Positions 43,576 to 53,418 are shown, numbered from the stretch's first letter. The stretch: DNA of 64,000 nt from an uncultured Oscillospiraceae bacterium (GCA_910589145.1 CAJUSD010000002.1:124001-188000), one strand, 5' to 3'. Translations and numbers: made by a program. Notes: generated by a model not told the origin, from the sequence alone.

Positions 43576-44772
43576 CTAAAAATTTTCCATCTTTGCAATC
43601 TTAATTCCTGTATAATAGTGGTTCAAAATATCCTGCCAACTTTCCCCGTTTTCCCCCAGATACTCCGCACCATACTGTGACATTCCAACCCCATGCCCAT
43701 ATCCGCATACGCGAAACAGAAAAGAGCCGTTAATATATTCTACTGTAAAATTTGACGAACGGAGCCCCAAAGCGTTGCGAATGTCCATCCCTTCCAGTTG
43801 TTCCCCACAAAGGGTAAGTGCGGTTACATAGCCTGAACTGCTCCGTTCAAAGTCGCTGAACCATCCAGCCGGTTCGCCGCTGAATTCTGATTCAGAAAGC
43901 AGCCCAGCCATAGACAAAGCCTCTTTCAAACCATCTGGAGAAAAAAGTTCAGCCGTTTCATAATTGGGAGCATATTGATCTCCAATACTATCCACCGGAA
44001 CTAAATATGGAGCCGAACCCTGCCAAACATTGGAAGCATCCTCTGTTTTTCCTGCGCATATTGAGTGGTATGCTGCAACAATTGGATTTTCCTGATACAG
44101 CATAACATATCCTAACACTGGATTTACTGCCTGTTCAATGGTATCCCAGTATGCAGAACCGTTTTCCTCCCCATAACGTTCTAAGTATTGTTCCCGTGTT
44201 ACATATCCCTTCCAGTTGGAAGGATCTGCTGCAAAATCCGCCCCATGCAGGGAAGGATCTGGCTGTTTGGCGTTATCGTATTTTGCACGAAGGGCATAGG
44301 TATAACAGGCTACTGCCTGAGCCTTTAATGCTTCCGGCGAAAATGTCGGAGGCATTTCTGCGCTTACAGCGCATATCGTATATTCCCGCGCCAATAAATG
44401 GTGCTGTTCCCCAGTCGATAAATCATAAATAATAAAACTTTCGCTGTTGGGAAGGCTGATTGATGCTGGAGCTGCTGCCATACTTGAGCTGGAGGGAATT
44501 AAGGTTGGAAGGGAATCCGCTTCAGAAGGTTCCGATGGGGCATCCTCTAATTTGTTTTCTGAAGAAGCTTTAGGGATAACAACAGAATTTTGATTGCTGA
44601 AAACTTCTTGTTCGCTTTGGCTGGCTGATTGGGGCGCTTGCTGAGAAGGGGAGATATTAGGCTCGCTTGTCCTGCTTTCCTCCGTAAAACGAGTTGTCAC
44701 CCCCAACGCTGCTAACGGAATACAAAAAATTAACAGTGCCAAACACAAACATAACATAAGGTTTACTTTCAT
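43576..44772 (-). CDS. SpoIID/LytB-domain protein
   Basis: 398 residues: an N-terminal membrane anchor (about 3-24), a Ser/Pro/Glu-rich linker to ~110, then the SpoIID domain. SpoIID is a lytic transglycosylase that acts during engulfment. Typical segments: the catalytic-Glu region ICAVSAEMPPTFSPEALKAQ, AVACYTYALRAKY, PIVAAYHSICAGKTEDASNV with the YHSxxGGxT-like motif, and the C-terminal VCGYGHGVGMSQYGAEYLGE. GGAAG precedes the ATG at 44772; the frame is open to 44814. It may be SpoIID itself or a paralog, since no spoIIQ or murAA lies near. Confidence 0.88.
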   Translation of the reverse strand: MKVNLMLCLCLALLIFCIPLAALGVTTRFTEESRTSEPNISPSQQAPQSASQSEQEVFSNQNSVVIPKASSENKLEDAPSEPSEADSLPTLIPSSSSMAAAPASISLPNSESFIIYDLSTGEQHHLLAREYTICAVSAEMPPTFSPEALKAQAVACYTYALRAKYDNAKQPDPSLHGADFAADPSNWKGYVTREQYLERYGEENGSAYWDTIEQAVNPVLGYVMLYQENPIVAAYHSICAGKTEDASNVWQGSAPYLVPVDSIGDQYAPNYETAELFSPDGLKEALSMAGLLSESEFSGEPAGWFSDFERSSSGYVTALTLCGEQLEGMDIRNALGLRSSNFTVEYINGSFLFRVCGYGHGVGMSQYGAEYLGENGESWQDILNHYYTGIKIAKMENF

Positions 44773-44947
44773 TTTTTTCTTCCTTTCTTTCATAATTTCT
44801 TGGGCTGTTATCATTCTTTGGAAATAGGTTTTTGGGTTGTTTTACGATTTTGGTCTGTAATTTCATTTTACCCGTGTCGAATTCTCCTTTATTATGAAAG
44901 ATATTATATAAAATCCTTCATTTTTAAAAAAAGCGTTGTATAAAGAA

Positions 44948-44976
44948 TTGACATTTTTTCTGGATTAGAGTACAAT
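44948..44976 (+). promoter_or_regulatory. Sigma-A promoter of citrate synthase
   Basis: TTGACA, 17 nt, TACAAT, 78 nt before the ATG at 45055. Near-consensus. Confidence 0.7.
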
Positions 44977-45054
44977 AATAGTAATACTCTTTTTAGTTAT
45001 ATCTCATTTATTGGAAAAAGGTCTGCTATAAAATGAATGACGGGGTGAAGAATA

Positions 45055-46434
45055 ATGCAAAATATAAGTTTGCCAATTAGCTATGACAAGCGGGATGCTA
45101 TATGGGATATCCAATCCATATGCAGTCAATTCAAAGAATATAACACCATAGACACAGATTTGTATAAAGTCTATCCGGTAGCGCGCGGACTTAGAAATCC
45201 AGACGGTACTGGTGTTGTGGCTGGACTGACTCAAATCTGTAACGTTCACGGATATGTTATAGATGAAGGCGAAAAATCCCCTGTTGAGGGGCGGCTTTCC
45301 TATCGTGGCATAGATGTAAACAATTTGATAAAAGGTTGTATTGAAGAAAACCGTTTTGGTTATGAGGAAGCCGCCTGGCTTCTTTTGGTTGGAAAACTTC
45401 CGACCAAGGAACAGCTTACTACAATGAGGGAACTTATGACCTTATATCGTGAGCTGCCTGACAGCTTTGCAGAGGATGTTCTGATGAAAACCCCTTCAAA
45501 CCAGTTAATGATTCAGCTTTCCAGGGGTGTATTAGGGCTTTATTTCTATGATGAAAATCCAGATGATCTTTCAATCGAAAATCAAATGCGCCAATCCCTT
45601 CAGCTAATTGCAAGGCTTCCCAGTATTATGGTTATGGCGTATCAGATTAAGCGGCGCTTTTGGGATAAGGAGAGCATGTATTTTCATCAGCCCTTACCAG
45701 ACCAGTCTATTTCCCAAACTATTTTGAGGATGCTTCGCGCTGACACCCAATTTACCGAGGAAGAAGCCCGGCTTTTGGATATCTGTATGATTCTTCACGC
45801 TGAACATGGCGGCGGTAATAACTCTACCTTTGCCACACGTGTCCTTTCCTCCTCCGGTACTGATATTTACGCTGCAATTTCTGCCGGAATCGGTTCCCTG
45901 AAAGGCCCCCGGCATGGCGGCGCCAACAAAAAGGTCCGTGAAATGGTTGAATTTATGAAACAAGATATTAAGCATTGGGATAACGACGCTGAAGTAAAGG
46001 ATTACTTATTCCAGCTTGCCGGGAAACAGGCAGGGGATAGATCCGGGCTTATTTATGGAATGGGCCATGCAGTATATACGAAAAGCGATCCAAGAGCAGT
46101 CATTTTGAAACGAAGTGCAAGAAGACTTGCTGCTGCTAAAGGCTTTGAAGATGAATTCGCCTTATTGGAAGCTGTTGAACGCCTTGCCCCGGAAGTTTTG
46201 GCGGAAAAAGGAAAAGATAAAGTCATTTGTGCAAACGTAGATCTGTATTCAGGATTGGTTTATAAAATGCTTGGTATTCCTGACGAATTACATACCCCAA
46301 TATTTGCCGCTGCCAGAGTTGCCGGATGGTGCGCCCACCGGATGGAGGAAATTGTCTGCGGCGGCAGGCTGATCCGCCCAGCGTATAAAGCTGTTCTGCC
46401 TCATCAGGATTATCAGCCCTTAAAGGACAGATAA
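45055..46434 (+). CDS. gltA: Citrate synthase
   Basis: 459 residues, ATG behind GGGGTGAAGAATA. It condenses acetyl-CoA and oxaloacetate, probably feeding glutamate synthesis in an anaerobe. Signatures: VEGRLSYRGIDVNNLI, the catalytic His in LHAEHGGGNNSTFATRVLSS, GIGSLKGPRHGGANKKV, GLIYGMGHAVYTKSDPRA (second His) and ANVDLYSGLVYKMLGIP (catalytic Asp). A citrate/2-methylcitrate distinction cannot be made by eye. Monocistronic with its own promoter and terminator. Confidence 0.94.
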   Translation: MQNISLPISYDKRDAIWDIQSICSQFKEYNTIDTDLYKVYPVARGLRNPDGTGVVAGLTQICNVHGYVIDEGEKSPVEGRLSYRGIDVNNLIKGCIEENRFGYEEAAWLLLVGKLPTKEQLTTMRELMTLYRELPDSFAEDVLMKTPSNQLMIQLSRGVLGLYFYDENPDDLSIENQMRQSLQLIARLPSIMVMAYQIKRRFWDKESMYFHQPLPDQSISQTILRMLRADTQFTEEEARLLDICMILHAEHGGGNNSTFATRVLSSSGTDIYAAISAGIGSLKGPRHGGANKKVREMVEFMKQDIKHWDNDAEVKDYLFQLAGKQAGDRSGLIYGMGHAVYTKSDPRAVILKRSARRLAAAKGFEDEFALLEAVERLAPEVLAEKGKDKVICANVDLYSGLVYKMLGIPDELHTPIFAAARVAGWCAHRMEEIVCGGRLIRPAYKAVLPHQDYQPLKDR

Positions 46435-46452
46435 CAGAACGTAAAATAAAAA

Positions 46453-46493
46453 GGCAATAAGATTGCAGTTATGATAAATGCAATCTTATTGCC
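46453..46493 (+). terminator. Terminator after citrate synthase
   Basis: A perfect 15-bp stem GGCAATAAGATTGCA / TGCAATCTTATTGCC around an 11-nt loop. The plus-strand U-tract is poor (TATGTATT); the minus strand has TTTTTATTTTA, so it may also serve transcripts from the chromate transporter genes. Confidence 0.7.
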
Positions 46494-46568
46494 TATGTAT
46501 TAATATAGGGGGCAGTGAAAAACGGAAACCGCCAGCCATTACTTTAAAAGGGTTTATATCCGTTAAAA

Positions 46569-47138
46569 CTAAAAACCAGTTAGAAGGTATACCGCTCCCC
46601 CAACAATGCCACAGCTAAACATAACCAGAACAGGGGAGGGTTTCCATTTCTTCAGAATGAAAAAAGCAGCGGCAAACAAAAGAACCGAAACCAGATTTAA
46701 ATGTTCCAAATGTATTGATCCCTTTTCCCCAAAAAAAGCAACCAACAGAATAGAAACCCCAGCAGATGCAATTAATGCGACGACAGCAGGTCTAAGTCCG
46801 GCTAAAATCCCCTGAATCATCTTTAAATTGCTATATTTAAAATACAAATAAGCCAAAATAGACATAATAATACAGGAAGGAAAAACACATCCAAAAGTAG
46901 CGGTAACCGCCCCCCATACTCCCTCGATACGAAGGCCGACAAAGGTAGCGGCGTTAATAGCAATAGGGCCAGGAGTCATTTCAGCAATTGTAATCAAGTC
47001 TGTAAATTCCATCATGGAAAGCCATGAATATTTTTCCACAACCTGTTCCTGGATAAGCGGCAGAGCTGCATAACCACCGCCAATGCTGAACAGGCCAATT
47101 TGAAAAAAGCTCCAAAACAATTGAATCAGCCTCATCAT
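46569..47138 (-). CDS. Chromate transporter, half-size subunit
   Basis: 189 residues, about five or six TM helices. The CHR domain signature is FQIGLFSIGGGYAALPLIQE followed by DLITIAEMTPGPIAINAATF and VGLRIEGVWGA. Half-size CHR proteins work as pairs; this gene overlaps its partner by 4 nt (ATGA). The family can export chromate, but in anaerobic gut bacteria the natural substrate is unclear. Confidence 0.92.
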   Translation of the reverse strand: MMRLIQLFWSFFQIGLFSIGGGYAALPLIQEQVVEKYSWLSMMEFTDLITIAEMTPGPIAINAATFVGLRIEGVWGAVTATFGCVFPSCIIMSILAYLYFKYSNLKMIQGILAGLRPAVVALIASAGVSILLVAFFGEKGSIHLEHLNLVSVLLFAAAFFILKKWKPSPVLVMFSCGIVGGAVYLLTGF

Positions 47139-47725
47139 TCTTCCCCCCGCTCCATAGTATGTTTCAAATCCTGTAAAGCAGTCACTGCGCCAACAAGTCC
47201 GCAGGCCAATATAATAAAGACAACGTTAATATTAAAATACCAGGTAGCAATAAAGGCAGCAAACATACTAATAGTAGAAACCCATTTTTTCTGTTTGATA
47301 ATCTTGCCTCCCATAGATGTAACCACATCGGCAATAACGGCAGCAATACCGGATTGCATTCCTTTCAGCACTGCGCTTACAATGTGGTTGGATCGGAAGG
47401 CAGAGTAAAAAGCAGAGATAATGGAAATAATAATAAAAGGTGGAAGGATTGTGCCTAAAATGGTAACGGCCGCGCCTCCAACCCCTGCAATACGGTATCC
47501 GACAAAAATGGCAGCATTGACTGCTACCGAGCCTGGGGAAGATTGAGCAATTGCAGCAATATTAAGCATTTCGTCTTCCTCCAGCCATTTCAGTTCATCT
47601 ACAAACTTCTTTTTCATCAGGGGAACAATGACAAATCCTCCCCCAAAGGTAAACGCACTAAGATAAAAAGTAGAGGTAAACAGCTTTACATATTTTAACA
47701 GCTTTGCGTTCTGTATTTTTGGCAT
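47135..47725 (-). CDS. Chromate transporter, half-size subunit (first of pair)
   Basis: 196 residues. CHR motifs: FYLSAFTFGGGFVIVPLMKK, then IAAIAQSSPGSVAVNAAIFV and GYRIAGVGGAA. AAAGGAGC lies 7 nt before the ATG at 47725; the frame open to 47794 has no such site. The two subunits differ clearly, as expected for an antiparallel heterodimer. Confidence 0.92.
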   Translation of the reverse strand: MPKIQNAKLLKYVKLFTSTFYLSAFTFGGGFVIVPLMKKKFVDELKWLEEDEMLNIAAIAQSSPGSVAVNAAIFVGYRIAGVGGAAVTILGTILPPFIIISIISAFYSAFRSNHIVSAVLKGMQSGIAAVIADVVTSMGGKIIKQKKWVSTISMFAAFIATWYFNINVVFIILACGLVGAVTALQDLKHTMERGEE

Positions 47726-47898
47726 TTCACACGCTCCTTTTACATTATATTGCCTGTCCCTGAAATACAGGCGCTTAGTGATAAGCAAAAACATATGTAA
47801 TATTATATTATTTTATACAGAAAGATGCAACTAGATATGATTAATTTTGACCTTTACAGATAAATTGACTATTTTTCAAAAGAGCATAGGAAACTAGG

Positions 47899-47927
47899 TT
47901 GATTTTTGGGCAAACTGGCGGTATGAT
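47899..47927 (+). promoter_or_regulatory. Promoter of the EpsG-like gene
   Basis: TTGATT, 17 nt, TATGAT, 44 nt before the ATG at 47972. Confidence 0.55.
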
Positions 47928-47971
47928 GGTATCATGCCACTAAATAGACGGAGAGGAATGGTTTATAAACA

Positions 47972-49069
47972 ATGACAATTTATTATGCGCTGTTAGCTGC
48001 GGCCGTGCTGGGGGGATTCGGCCTGTGTACGCTTTGGCAAAACCCATGGGGGAAACGGATTTATACTGTTTTTATGGGACTGGTTTTTACAGTACTGGCT
48101 GGAATACGGTATTTGACCGGCTATGACTATGCCCTTTATTGGCCTACCTTTACTCAAACCTACCATATGGACTGGTACGACCTCCCCTACAGCCTTGACC
48201 GGATGGAAAAAGGCTACCTAATGGTAAACCGTCTTTTAGCAAACTTTACTATGGAAGGGTTTGTTATCTTTTTCTTTTTTGGGGCGCTGTATGCGGTCAG
48301 TATTATGTGGTTTATCCACCGCTACTCCTCCAATCCATGGATGAGCGTTGCTGCTTTCCTGTGTTTTGGACTGCTCTTTAACTCTTTCTGCTTTATGAGG
48401 CAGTACGCTGCTACTATGATCCTTATGTGGGCATTAATTGATATTAAGGAAAACCGTCCTATGCGGTTTGTTGTTTTGGTGCTTCTCGCTTCTACCTTCC
48501 ACTTGTCTGCACTTATCTTTTTACCATTTTTCCTGATTTTAAAAATTCCTTTAAACCGGGTTGTGCTCCCTGTTTTTACATTGGGGGGAATCCTAATGTA
48601 CGCCTTCTTTGAAAAGTTTTATGTTATTGCCGGAAGGCTATATTATCAAAAGGAGGTTTCCCCAAATTCCCTTGGGGTCCTTCCCTGGCCCTCTATTGGA
48701 TTTGTTATGATTCTTGTTATTTGTTTGCTCTGGAGAGCTGAACTTGTAAAGTTGAACCCATTTAATAATATTCTTATTAATTGTCTCTTTTATGGCACTT
48801 TCTGCGAATTGCTGGGAATTAAGTTCCACATTATTTCCCGTATTGCCATCCTATTTATGACTCCTGCACTTATCCTGCTTGTCAGCGATTTGGCTAAAGT
48901 TATGACGGCTGCCGCTCAATCTACCAAATACGGTTCGATTTACCCCTATATTACGCAGGCTGTCGTTTACATCCTACTACTGCTGGCAATGACCGGATAC
49001 TATGCTTTCCTAATGCATGTCAACTATAACGGTGTTGTCCCTTACCGCACCATTTCTGAAATCTATTGA
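47972..49069 (+). CDS. EpsG-family polysaccharide polymerase-like membrane protein
   Basis: 365 residues, about ten TM helices. EpsG/Wzy-like proteins polymerise surface polysaccharides. Hallmarks: AGIRYLTGYDYALYWPTFTQ near residues 46-65 (the 'R...G.Dy..Y' motif), LLFNSFCFMRQYAATMILMW and STFHLSALIFLPFFL (the conserved FH). Only one membrane partner follows, with no glycosyltransferases, so the glycan it would act on is unknown. Confidence 0.83.
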   Translation: MTIYYALLAAAVLGGFGLCTLWQNPWGKRIYTVFMGLVFTVLAGIRYLTGYDYALYWPTFTQTYHMDWYDLPYSLDRMEKGYLMVNRLLANFTMEGFVIFFFFGALYAVSIMWFIHRYSSNPWMSVAAFLCFGLLFNSFCFMRQYAATMILMWALIDIKENRPMRFVVLVLLASTFHLSALIFLPFFLILKIPLNRVVLPVFTLGGILMYAFFEKFYVIAGRLYYQKEVSPNSLGVLPWPSIGFVMILVICLLWRAELVKLNPFNNILINCLFYGTFCELLGIKFHIISRIAILFMTPALILLVSDLAKVMTAAAQSTKYGSIYPYITQAVVYILLLLAMTGYYAFLMHVNYNGVVPYRTISEIY

Positions 49070-49091
49070 ACAGGAGGAGGTTACTGCTATT

Positions 49092-49610
49092 ATGCCATAT
49101 AAAAAATATTCCCCTATTCTTCGATGGTTCAGTATCTGGACAGAACGGTTCCGGGTTCCTGTCTATCGCGATATGGCTATCTATCTTGCCATTTTATTGA
49201 CTTGTGGTTTTTATGCAATCTACTTTTCACGTATTGAAAAATTTTTACCGCTTATCCGCGTTGGTCTTGCCTTCTTATTTGGATTCGTTGCCATGTGGTT
49301 AGGCTTTTGCAATGGGTTTTGGGGCAGGATTAGTTTTCCGATTATGGCCACTGTTTCCGCAGTGGTACCTGGTATTCTATTCTGGATTACAAACGGTATG
49401 GATGTTGACCATGGCTTTGGAGGGTTTATATTTGACCTTTCCGTGCTTCTGTTCCAATGGCCCTTTGAAATGACCCAGAAAATGTTTTCAAAGGTTTTTT
49501 TCCGTATTCCACTTTCACTTACTGCTTTTCTTCCAGTTCTTAACGTATGGTTTTTCTTTGTAATTGGCTGGCTTGTAAAAGCAAGGTTTTTCCAAACGAC
49601 CAAACATTAA
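49092..49610 (+). CDS. Hypothetical polytopic membrane protein
   Basis: 172 residues with about four TM helices and a short basic N-terminus (PYKKYSPILRWFSIWTERFR). I recognise no family. AGGAGGAGG lies 11 nt before the ATG at 49092, and the gene follows the EpsG-like gene by 22 nt, so the two are very likely cotranscribed and may act together. The longer frame starting inside the previous gene is not supported. Confidence 0.7.
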   Translation: MPYKKYSPILRWFSIWTERFRVPVYRDMAIYLAILLTCGFYAIYFSRIEKFLPLIRVGLAFLFGFVAMWLGFCNGFWGRISFPIMATVSAVVPGILFWITNGMDVDHGFGGFIFDLSVLLFQWPFEMTQKMFSKVFFRIPLSLTAFLPVLNVWFFFVIGWLVKARFFQTTKH

Positions 49611-49654
49611 AGTAATATATTTTATATCTGAGAGACTTGAAAGGAAACCAATCT

Positions 49655-50689
49655 ATGGATATGAAAATGGAACATGTACGTTCCCTGCCCCATCCAGACG
49701 AGATTAAACAACAATATCCCCTAAGCCCGGAACTTGCAGAACATAAAGCACAGCGCGACGAAGAAATACAGAACATTCTAACAGGTAAATCCAATCGAAT
49801 CCTAATGATTATCGGCCCCTGTTCCGCTGACTCAGAGGAACCTGTTCTGGACTACATTTCCCGCCTGGTTCGGGTTCAGGAAGAGGTTAAAGACAAGATA
49901 TTGATTATCCCCCGTATTTATACCAACAAACCCCGTACCAACGGAGAAGGGTACAAGGGTATGGTGCATCAGCCTGATCCCTCCCATGAGGCGGATATGT
50001 TAAAGGGAATTATTGCTATCAGACATATTCATTTACGGGCTGTCACTGAAACTGGGTTTACATGTGCCGATGAAATGCTGTATCCAGAAAATCACTTATA
50101 TTTATCAGATTTATTATCCTATGTGGCAGTTGGAGCCAGATCTGTAGAAGATCAGCAGCACCGGCTGACAGCCAGCGGAATTGGAATTCCTGTTGGAATG
50201 AAAAATCCTACCAGCGGGGATTATGCTGTAATGCTAAACGCTATTTTAGCTGCTCAGCATTCTCATACCTTTATTTATCGGGGGTGGGAAGTCTGCACAG
50301 AAGGTAATGAATGTGCCCACGCCATTTTACGTGGTTCTGTAAATAAACATGGACAATCTATTCCTAATTACCACTATGAAGATTTGATGCGCTTATATGA
50401 GATGTACTATGAGAAAAATCTGAAAAATATGGCTTTGATTGTTGATGCTAACCACTCTAATTCTAATAAGCAGCCCTTAGAACAGATCCGTATTTGTAAA
50501 GATGTTCTTTCCAGTATGAGGCATTCTAAGGACATTGCCCGGATGGTTAAGGGATTTATGGTGGAAAGTTATATTGAGGATGGAAGCCAGAAAATTGGCG
50601 GGGGAATTTATGGAAAGTCTATTACTGACCCTTGTTTGGGATGGGAAAAGACTTACCGCTTAATCTGTGACATTGCAGAACAGGTTTAA
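49655..50689 (+). CDS. aroF: 3-deoxy-7-phosphoheptulonate synthase, class I
   Basis: 344 residues. It joins PEP and erythrose 4-phosphate as the first step of the shikimate pathway. Signatures: LMIIGPCSADSEEPVLDYIS, IPRIYTNKPRTNGEGYKGM, EMLYPENHLYLSDLLSYVAV, GARSVEDQQHRLTASGI and LIVDANHSNSNKQP. Start: AAAGGA lies 9 nt before the ATG at 49655; the TTG at 49637 would bury this site. Feedback specificity (Phe, Tyr or Trp) cannot be told. A large hairpin follows. Confidence 0.94.
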   Translation: MDMKMEHVRSLPHPDEIKQQYPLSPELAEHKAQRDEEIQNILTGKSNRILMIIGPCSADSEEPVLDYISRLVRVQEEVKDKILIIPRIYTNKPRTNGEGYKGMVHQPDPSHEADMLKGIIAIRHIHLRAVTETGFTCADEMLYPENHLYLSDLLSYVAVGARSVEDQQHRLTASGIGIPVGMKNPTSGDYAVMLNAILAAQHSHTFIYRGWEVCTEGNECAHAILRGSVNKHGQSIPNYHYEDLMRLYEMYYEKNLKNMALIVDANHSNSNKQPLEQIRICKDVLSSMRHSKDIARMVKGFMVESYIEDGSQKIGGGIYGKSITDPCLGWEKTYRLICDIAEQV

Positions 50690-50700
50690 AAAAGACAATC

Positions 50701-50774
50701 AGAGGGCGACAGCCTTTCCTCAGAAACACCCTAAAATATTTTGGGATGTTTGTCAGGTTAGGCTATCGCCCTCT
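50701..50774. terminator. Long interrupted hairpin, bidirectional terminator
   Basis: The outer stem AGAGGGCGA-C-AGCCT pairs with AGGCT-A-TCGCCCTCT. The inner arms AAACACCC / GGGATGTTT surround TAAAATATTTT. TTTGCCTT follows on the plus strand. It separates the convergent aroF and DUF4173 genes. Confidence 0.75.
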
Positions 50775-50799
50775 TTGCCTTATAAGAAAAAGCTATATT

Positions 50800-52572
50800 T
50801 TATCCCTTCCATGGGGTATACTGTTTGAATTCTTCCTCAAACGGGGAAAGAACTGATTCTACATAAAGTGATTGAGCAGTAGTGCCCAACCATGAATGAT
50901 TTGAAAACCTTGCTGTAACCAACATTCTGGATAAATACCACCCGGTTTCCGATTTTACTTGAGGATCCTGTGTGCTCAGGTATAAATCAAGGGCAGGAGC
51001 AACCCCTCCAAGATTGTAATCATACAGCTCCGAAATCTCAAAGTTAGGTAAAGACCCCTTTTGGAAACGGGAAAGATTATACCGGGCAATGACACCGTCA
51101 ACGTTTATCAGACAAAGGACAACAAACATAACTGCGCCAACAGCCGCAATATTTCTTATAATCGAAAACGATTTATATTGTAAAATAATTATCATCAAAA
51201 AACAAATTGTAAGGAAAGCCATAAACCAACAGGGCAGAAACCTTCTAATAGAAAGGCCATAAACATTAACGTAAAGAATCATCTTGCTCCAAGCAGTTCC
51301 TAAAAGCAGGAGGGTAAGCAGGGAAAGGACAGTATTAAACGTCCTTAAAACAGGGGTTTCCCTGCATGATTTCCTTGATAAGACATTAGCAGCCAAAAGA
51401 ACGGCGCCATTAAAAGCAGCAACACGGCAAAGTTCAAAGAAACCTTTTCTTGCATATTCGGCGTAACTGGAGTATCCCTCCGGGCAAATTCTGCGGAAAG
51501 CAGAAAACAGATATCCAGCCTGTACACCAATAAATATAAGATATACAAAGCAAATAATGCTCAGCGCCGTATAAACCGTTGCCATTGGAAGGATTTGAAG
51601 GGAACTAATTGTTTTTTCATAATCCTGCGGTTTTTTGCCGGAATTCCTCCTATGGAAGCAGCCAGCAATCAGCCCGTATAAATAGCATGCGGTAGGAATC
51701 GCCATAATCCCATATAATAGAAGGTTAAAGAGATAATGGAGGATATTGTCAAAAAAGCGTTCTACCAGGTTTTGGAATCCAATATCTGCGCTCATCAGTT
51801 GGGGAAGCACAATTCCCAAAATCGGGATGGAAATAATCGCCCCTAAAAGAATTCCTAAAATCGTCCGGCCCTGGCGTATTTTGGAGGCGCCCTGTTTCAA
51901 AGCGGATATACCGCATCCAAAATTTCCAAAGGGCATGACGAAGAATCCCCGAATCAAGTCAATTGGCATCCAGTTATCGGTTCTTTCCGAAAAAAGAGCG
52001 CCTGATAAGGACATAGGCCAGTAAACTGCTGTTCCCAGCAGAAAACTAATCTGTACAATCCAATATCCGCCCTGGCTCAAACAACCCCATAAACAATATC
52101 CAAGAGCACAGCCTAACATCATAGCCAGCCAGAACCAGCTTTCCCTGCGAATGGCGATCCCTTTTCCTCTGGCATACCCCAGGATAACACAAGCGTAAAT
52201 TAAAGTAAATACGCCCATTCTCATCCCGTCTCCATACCATAGAACGCCCCATCTCATCAGCAGATAGCTCATAATTAAAAAAAGCAGCGCGAAAATGCTG
52301 TCATGTTTATCCGCTGTAAACGGTTCTTTTACAGGCTTAACATCTATAATGTTTACCCCTTCTGTATTGCTTCGCCATGCAGCTGCAGAATATGGGGATA
52401 TGGCCTTTTGGTTTTCCTTCTTTTCTCCCTCTCCCTGCGGCTCCTGGCCAGTACCTTGGGGTTCTGGCTGCCAGCCTTTTGGTGGTTTCGGCGTTGTTTT
52501 CTCTGTCTGTTCACCACTGGTCATATCTGTTGTGGATTGTTCTGATCGGTTCATTTCCTTATTTTCTTCCAC
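50800..52572 (-). CDS. DUF4173 membrane protein
   Basis: 590 residues. A Pro/Gln/Glu-rich cytosolic N-terminus (~75 residues) leads to about a dozen TM helices. DUF4173 features: RGFFVMPFGNFGCGISAL, SSYAEYARKGFFELCRVAAF and a YVNVYGLSIRRFLPCWFM segment. No function is established; such genes often accompany a small Xre regulator and a DUF2975 protein, as here. AAAGGAGG lies 8 nt before the GTG at 52572, which fixes the start; the open frame reaches 52614. Confidence 0.82.
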   Translation of the reverse strand: MEENKEMNRSEQSTTDMTSGEQTEKTTPKPPKGWQPEPQGTGQEPQGEGEKKENQKAISPYSAAAWRSNTEGVNIIDVKPVKEPFTADKHDSIFALLFLIMSYLLMRWGVLWYGDGMRMGVFTLIYACVILGYARGKGIAIRRESWFWLAMMLGCALGYCLWGCLSQGGYWIVQISFLLGTAVYWPMSLSGALFSERTDNWMPIDLIRGFFVMPFGNFGCGISALKQGASKIRQGRTILGILLGAIISIPILGIVLPQLMSADIGFQNLVERFFDNILHYLFNLLLYGIMAIPTACYLYGLIAGCFHRRNSGKKPQDYEKTISSLQILPMATVYTALSIICFVYLIFIGVQAGYLFSAFRRICPEGYSSYAEYARKGFFELCRVAAFNGAVLLAANVLSRKSCRETPVLRTFNTVLSLLTLLLLGTAWSKMILYVNVYGLSIRRFLPCWFMAFLTICFLMIIILQYKSFSIIRNIAAVGAVMFVVLCLINVDGVIARYNLSRFQKGSLPNFEISELYDYNLGGVAPALDLYLSTQDPQVKSETGWYLSRMLVTARFSNHSWLGTTAQSLYVESVLSPFEEEFKQYTPWKG

Positions 52573-52594
52573 AATCGTTTCCTCCTTTTTCATC

Positions 52595-52822
52595 TTATTT
52601 ATCCATAGGGTCAAAAGGTTCTTCTTCGTATTTGAGTAAGTCCGACGGCTGGCACTTCAACTCCCTGCATATGGCTTCCAGTGTGGAAAATCGTACTGCC
52701 TTTGCTTTATTGTTCTTTAAGATCGAAAGATTCGCCGGTGTAATCCCGATTCTCTGCGCCAATTCCCCTCCCGATATCTTCCGCTTTGCCATCATAACAT
52801 CCAGGTTCACGATAATCGGCAT
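52595..52822 (-). CDS. Small Xre-family HTH regulator (YozG-like)
   Basis: 75 residues: IVNLDVMMAKRKISGGELAQ, RIGITPANLSILKNNKAKAV, then FSTLEAICRELKCQPSDLLK. The whole protein is one Cro/C1-type HTH, likely a repressor. It lies 22 nt upstream of the DUF4173 gene and 21 nt downstream of DUF2975, a recurrent Firmicute module. ATG behind GGGGGAG. Confidence 0.92.
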   Translation of the reverse strand: MPIIVNLDVMMAKRKISGGELAQRIGITPANLSILKNNKAKAVRFSTLEAICRELKCQPSDLLKYEEEPFDPMDK

Positions 52823-52843
52823 TTTTTCACGCTCCCCCTTTTG

Positions 52844-53293
52844 CTATATTGTATAATCTACTTCCTGCTGTAGTTCAACCGCTTGGGCGAACACATTTTT
52901 TACTACCCTTACAATAATTCCCACAAATGCGGCTGCAAAAGCTATTAGCAGATAGGGAATATAATACAGCGCTGACAGCAGGCATATTCCTCCGCCTAAA
53001 ATACTATACCAGGATATCCGCCGCAGTCCTGCTACATTTGCCAACACAAAAACTTCTCCTTTGCTAATTCGCTGTAACAGCCTGTAGAGTTCGTACAACA
53101 GCAGCAATGCAGGGATACATCCGCTGTACAGAGTCAAATAAAACAAAAGCTCCTTTCCTGCAAGATGCGCCTGACTGTAATTTATCAGCCAAGCTGTCAT
53201 CCATGGGGCAAAAACCGCTGCTGTCAGTATCAATAGCATAAATATGAGAACTCCCAGTTTGGATAAGGCTATGGATTTTTTCTCATCCCACAT
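52844..53293 (-). CDS. DUF2975 membrane protein
   Basis: 149 residues, four TM helices. DUF2975 pattern: YELYRLLQRISKGEVFVLAN followed by VAGLRRISWYSILGG and AFAAAFVGIIVRVVKNVFAQ, then ELQQEVDYTI at the C-terminus, where the family usually ends with 'D.eLTI'. It is coupled to the small Xre regulator and may modulate it at the membrane; this is inferred from the constant pairing. Confidence 0.88.
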   Translation of the reverse strand: MWDEKKSIALSKLGVLIFMLLILTAAVFAPWMTAWLINYSQAHLAGKELLFYLTLYSGCIPALLLLYELYRLLQRISKGEVFVLANVAGLRRISWYSILGGGICLLSALYYIPYLLIAFAAAFVGIIVRVVKNVFAQAVELQQEVDYTI

Positions 53294-53322
53294 ATCATGT
53301 CCCCCTTAATGGTTATAGGACT

Positions 53323-53351
53323 ATTATAAATCATGTTTTATTGAAATGCAA
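53323..53351 (-). promoter_or_regulatory. Promoter of the DUF2975-Xre-DUF4173 operon
   Basis: On the minus strand TTGCAT, 17 nt, TATAAT, 30 nt before the DUF2975 ATG. Confidence 0.65.
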
Positions 53352-53418
53352 TATTTTTTTATCGAAAAACAATAAATAATAATTTTCATTTGACAGAATC
53401 ATGTTAAATAAACCTTTC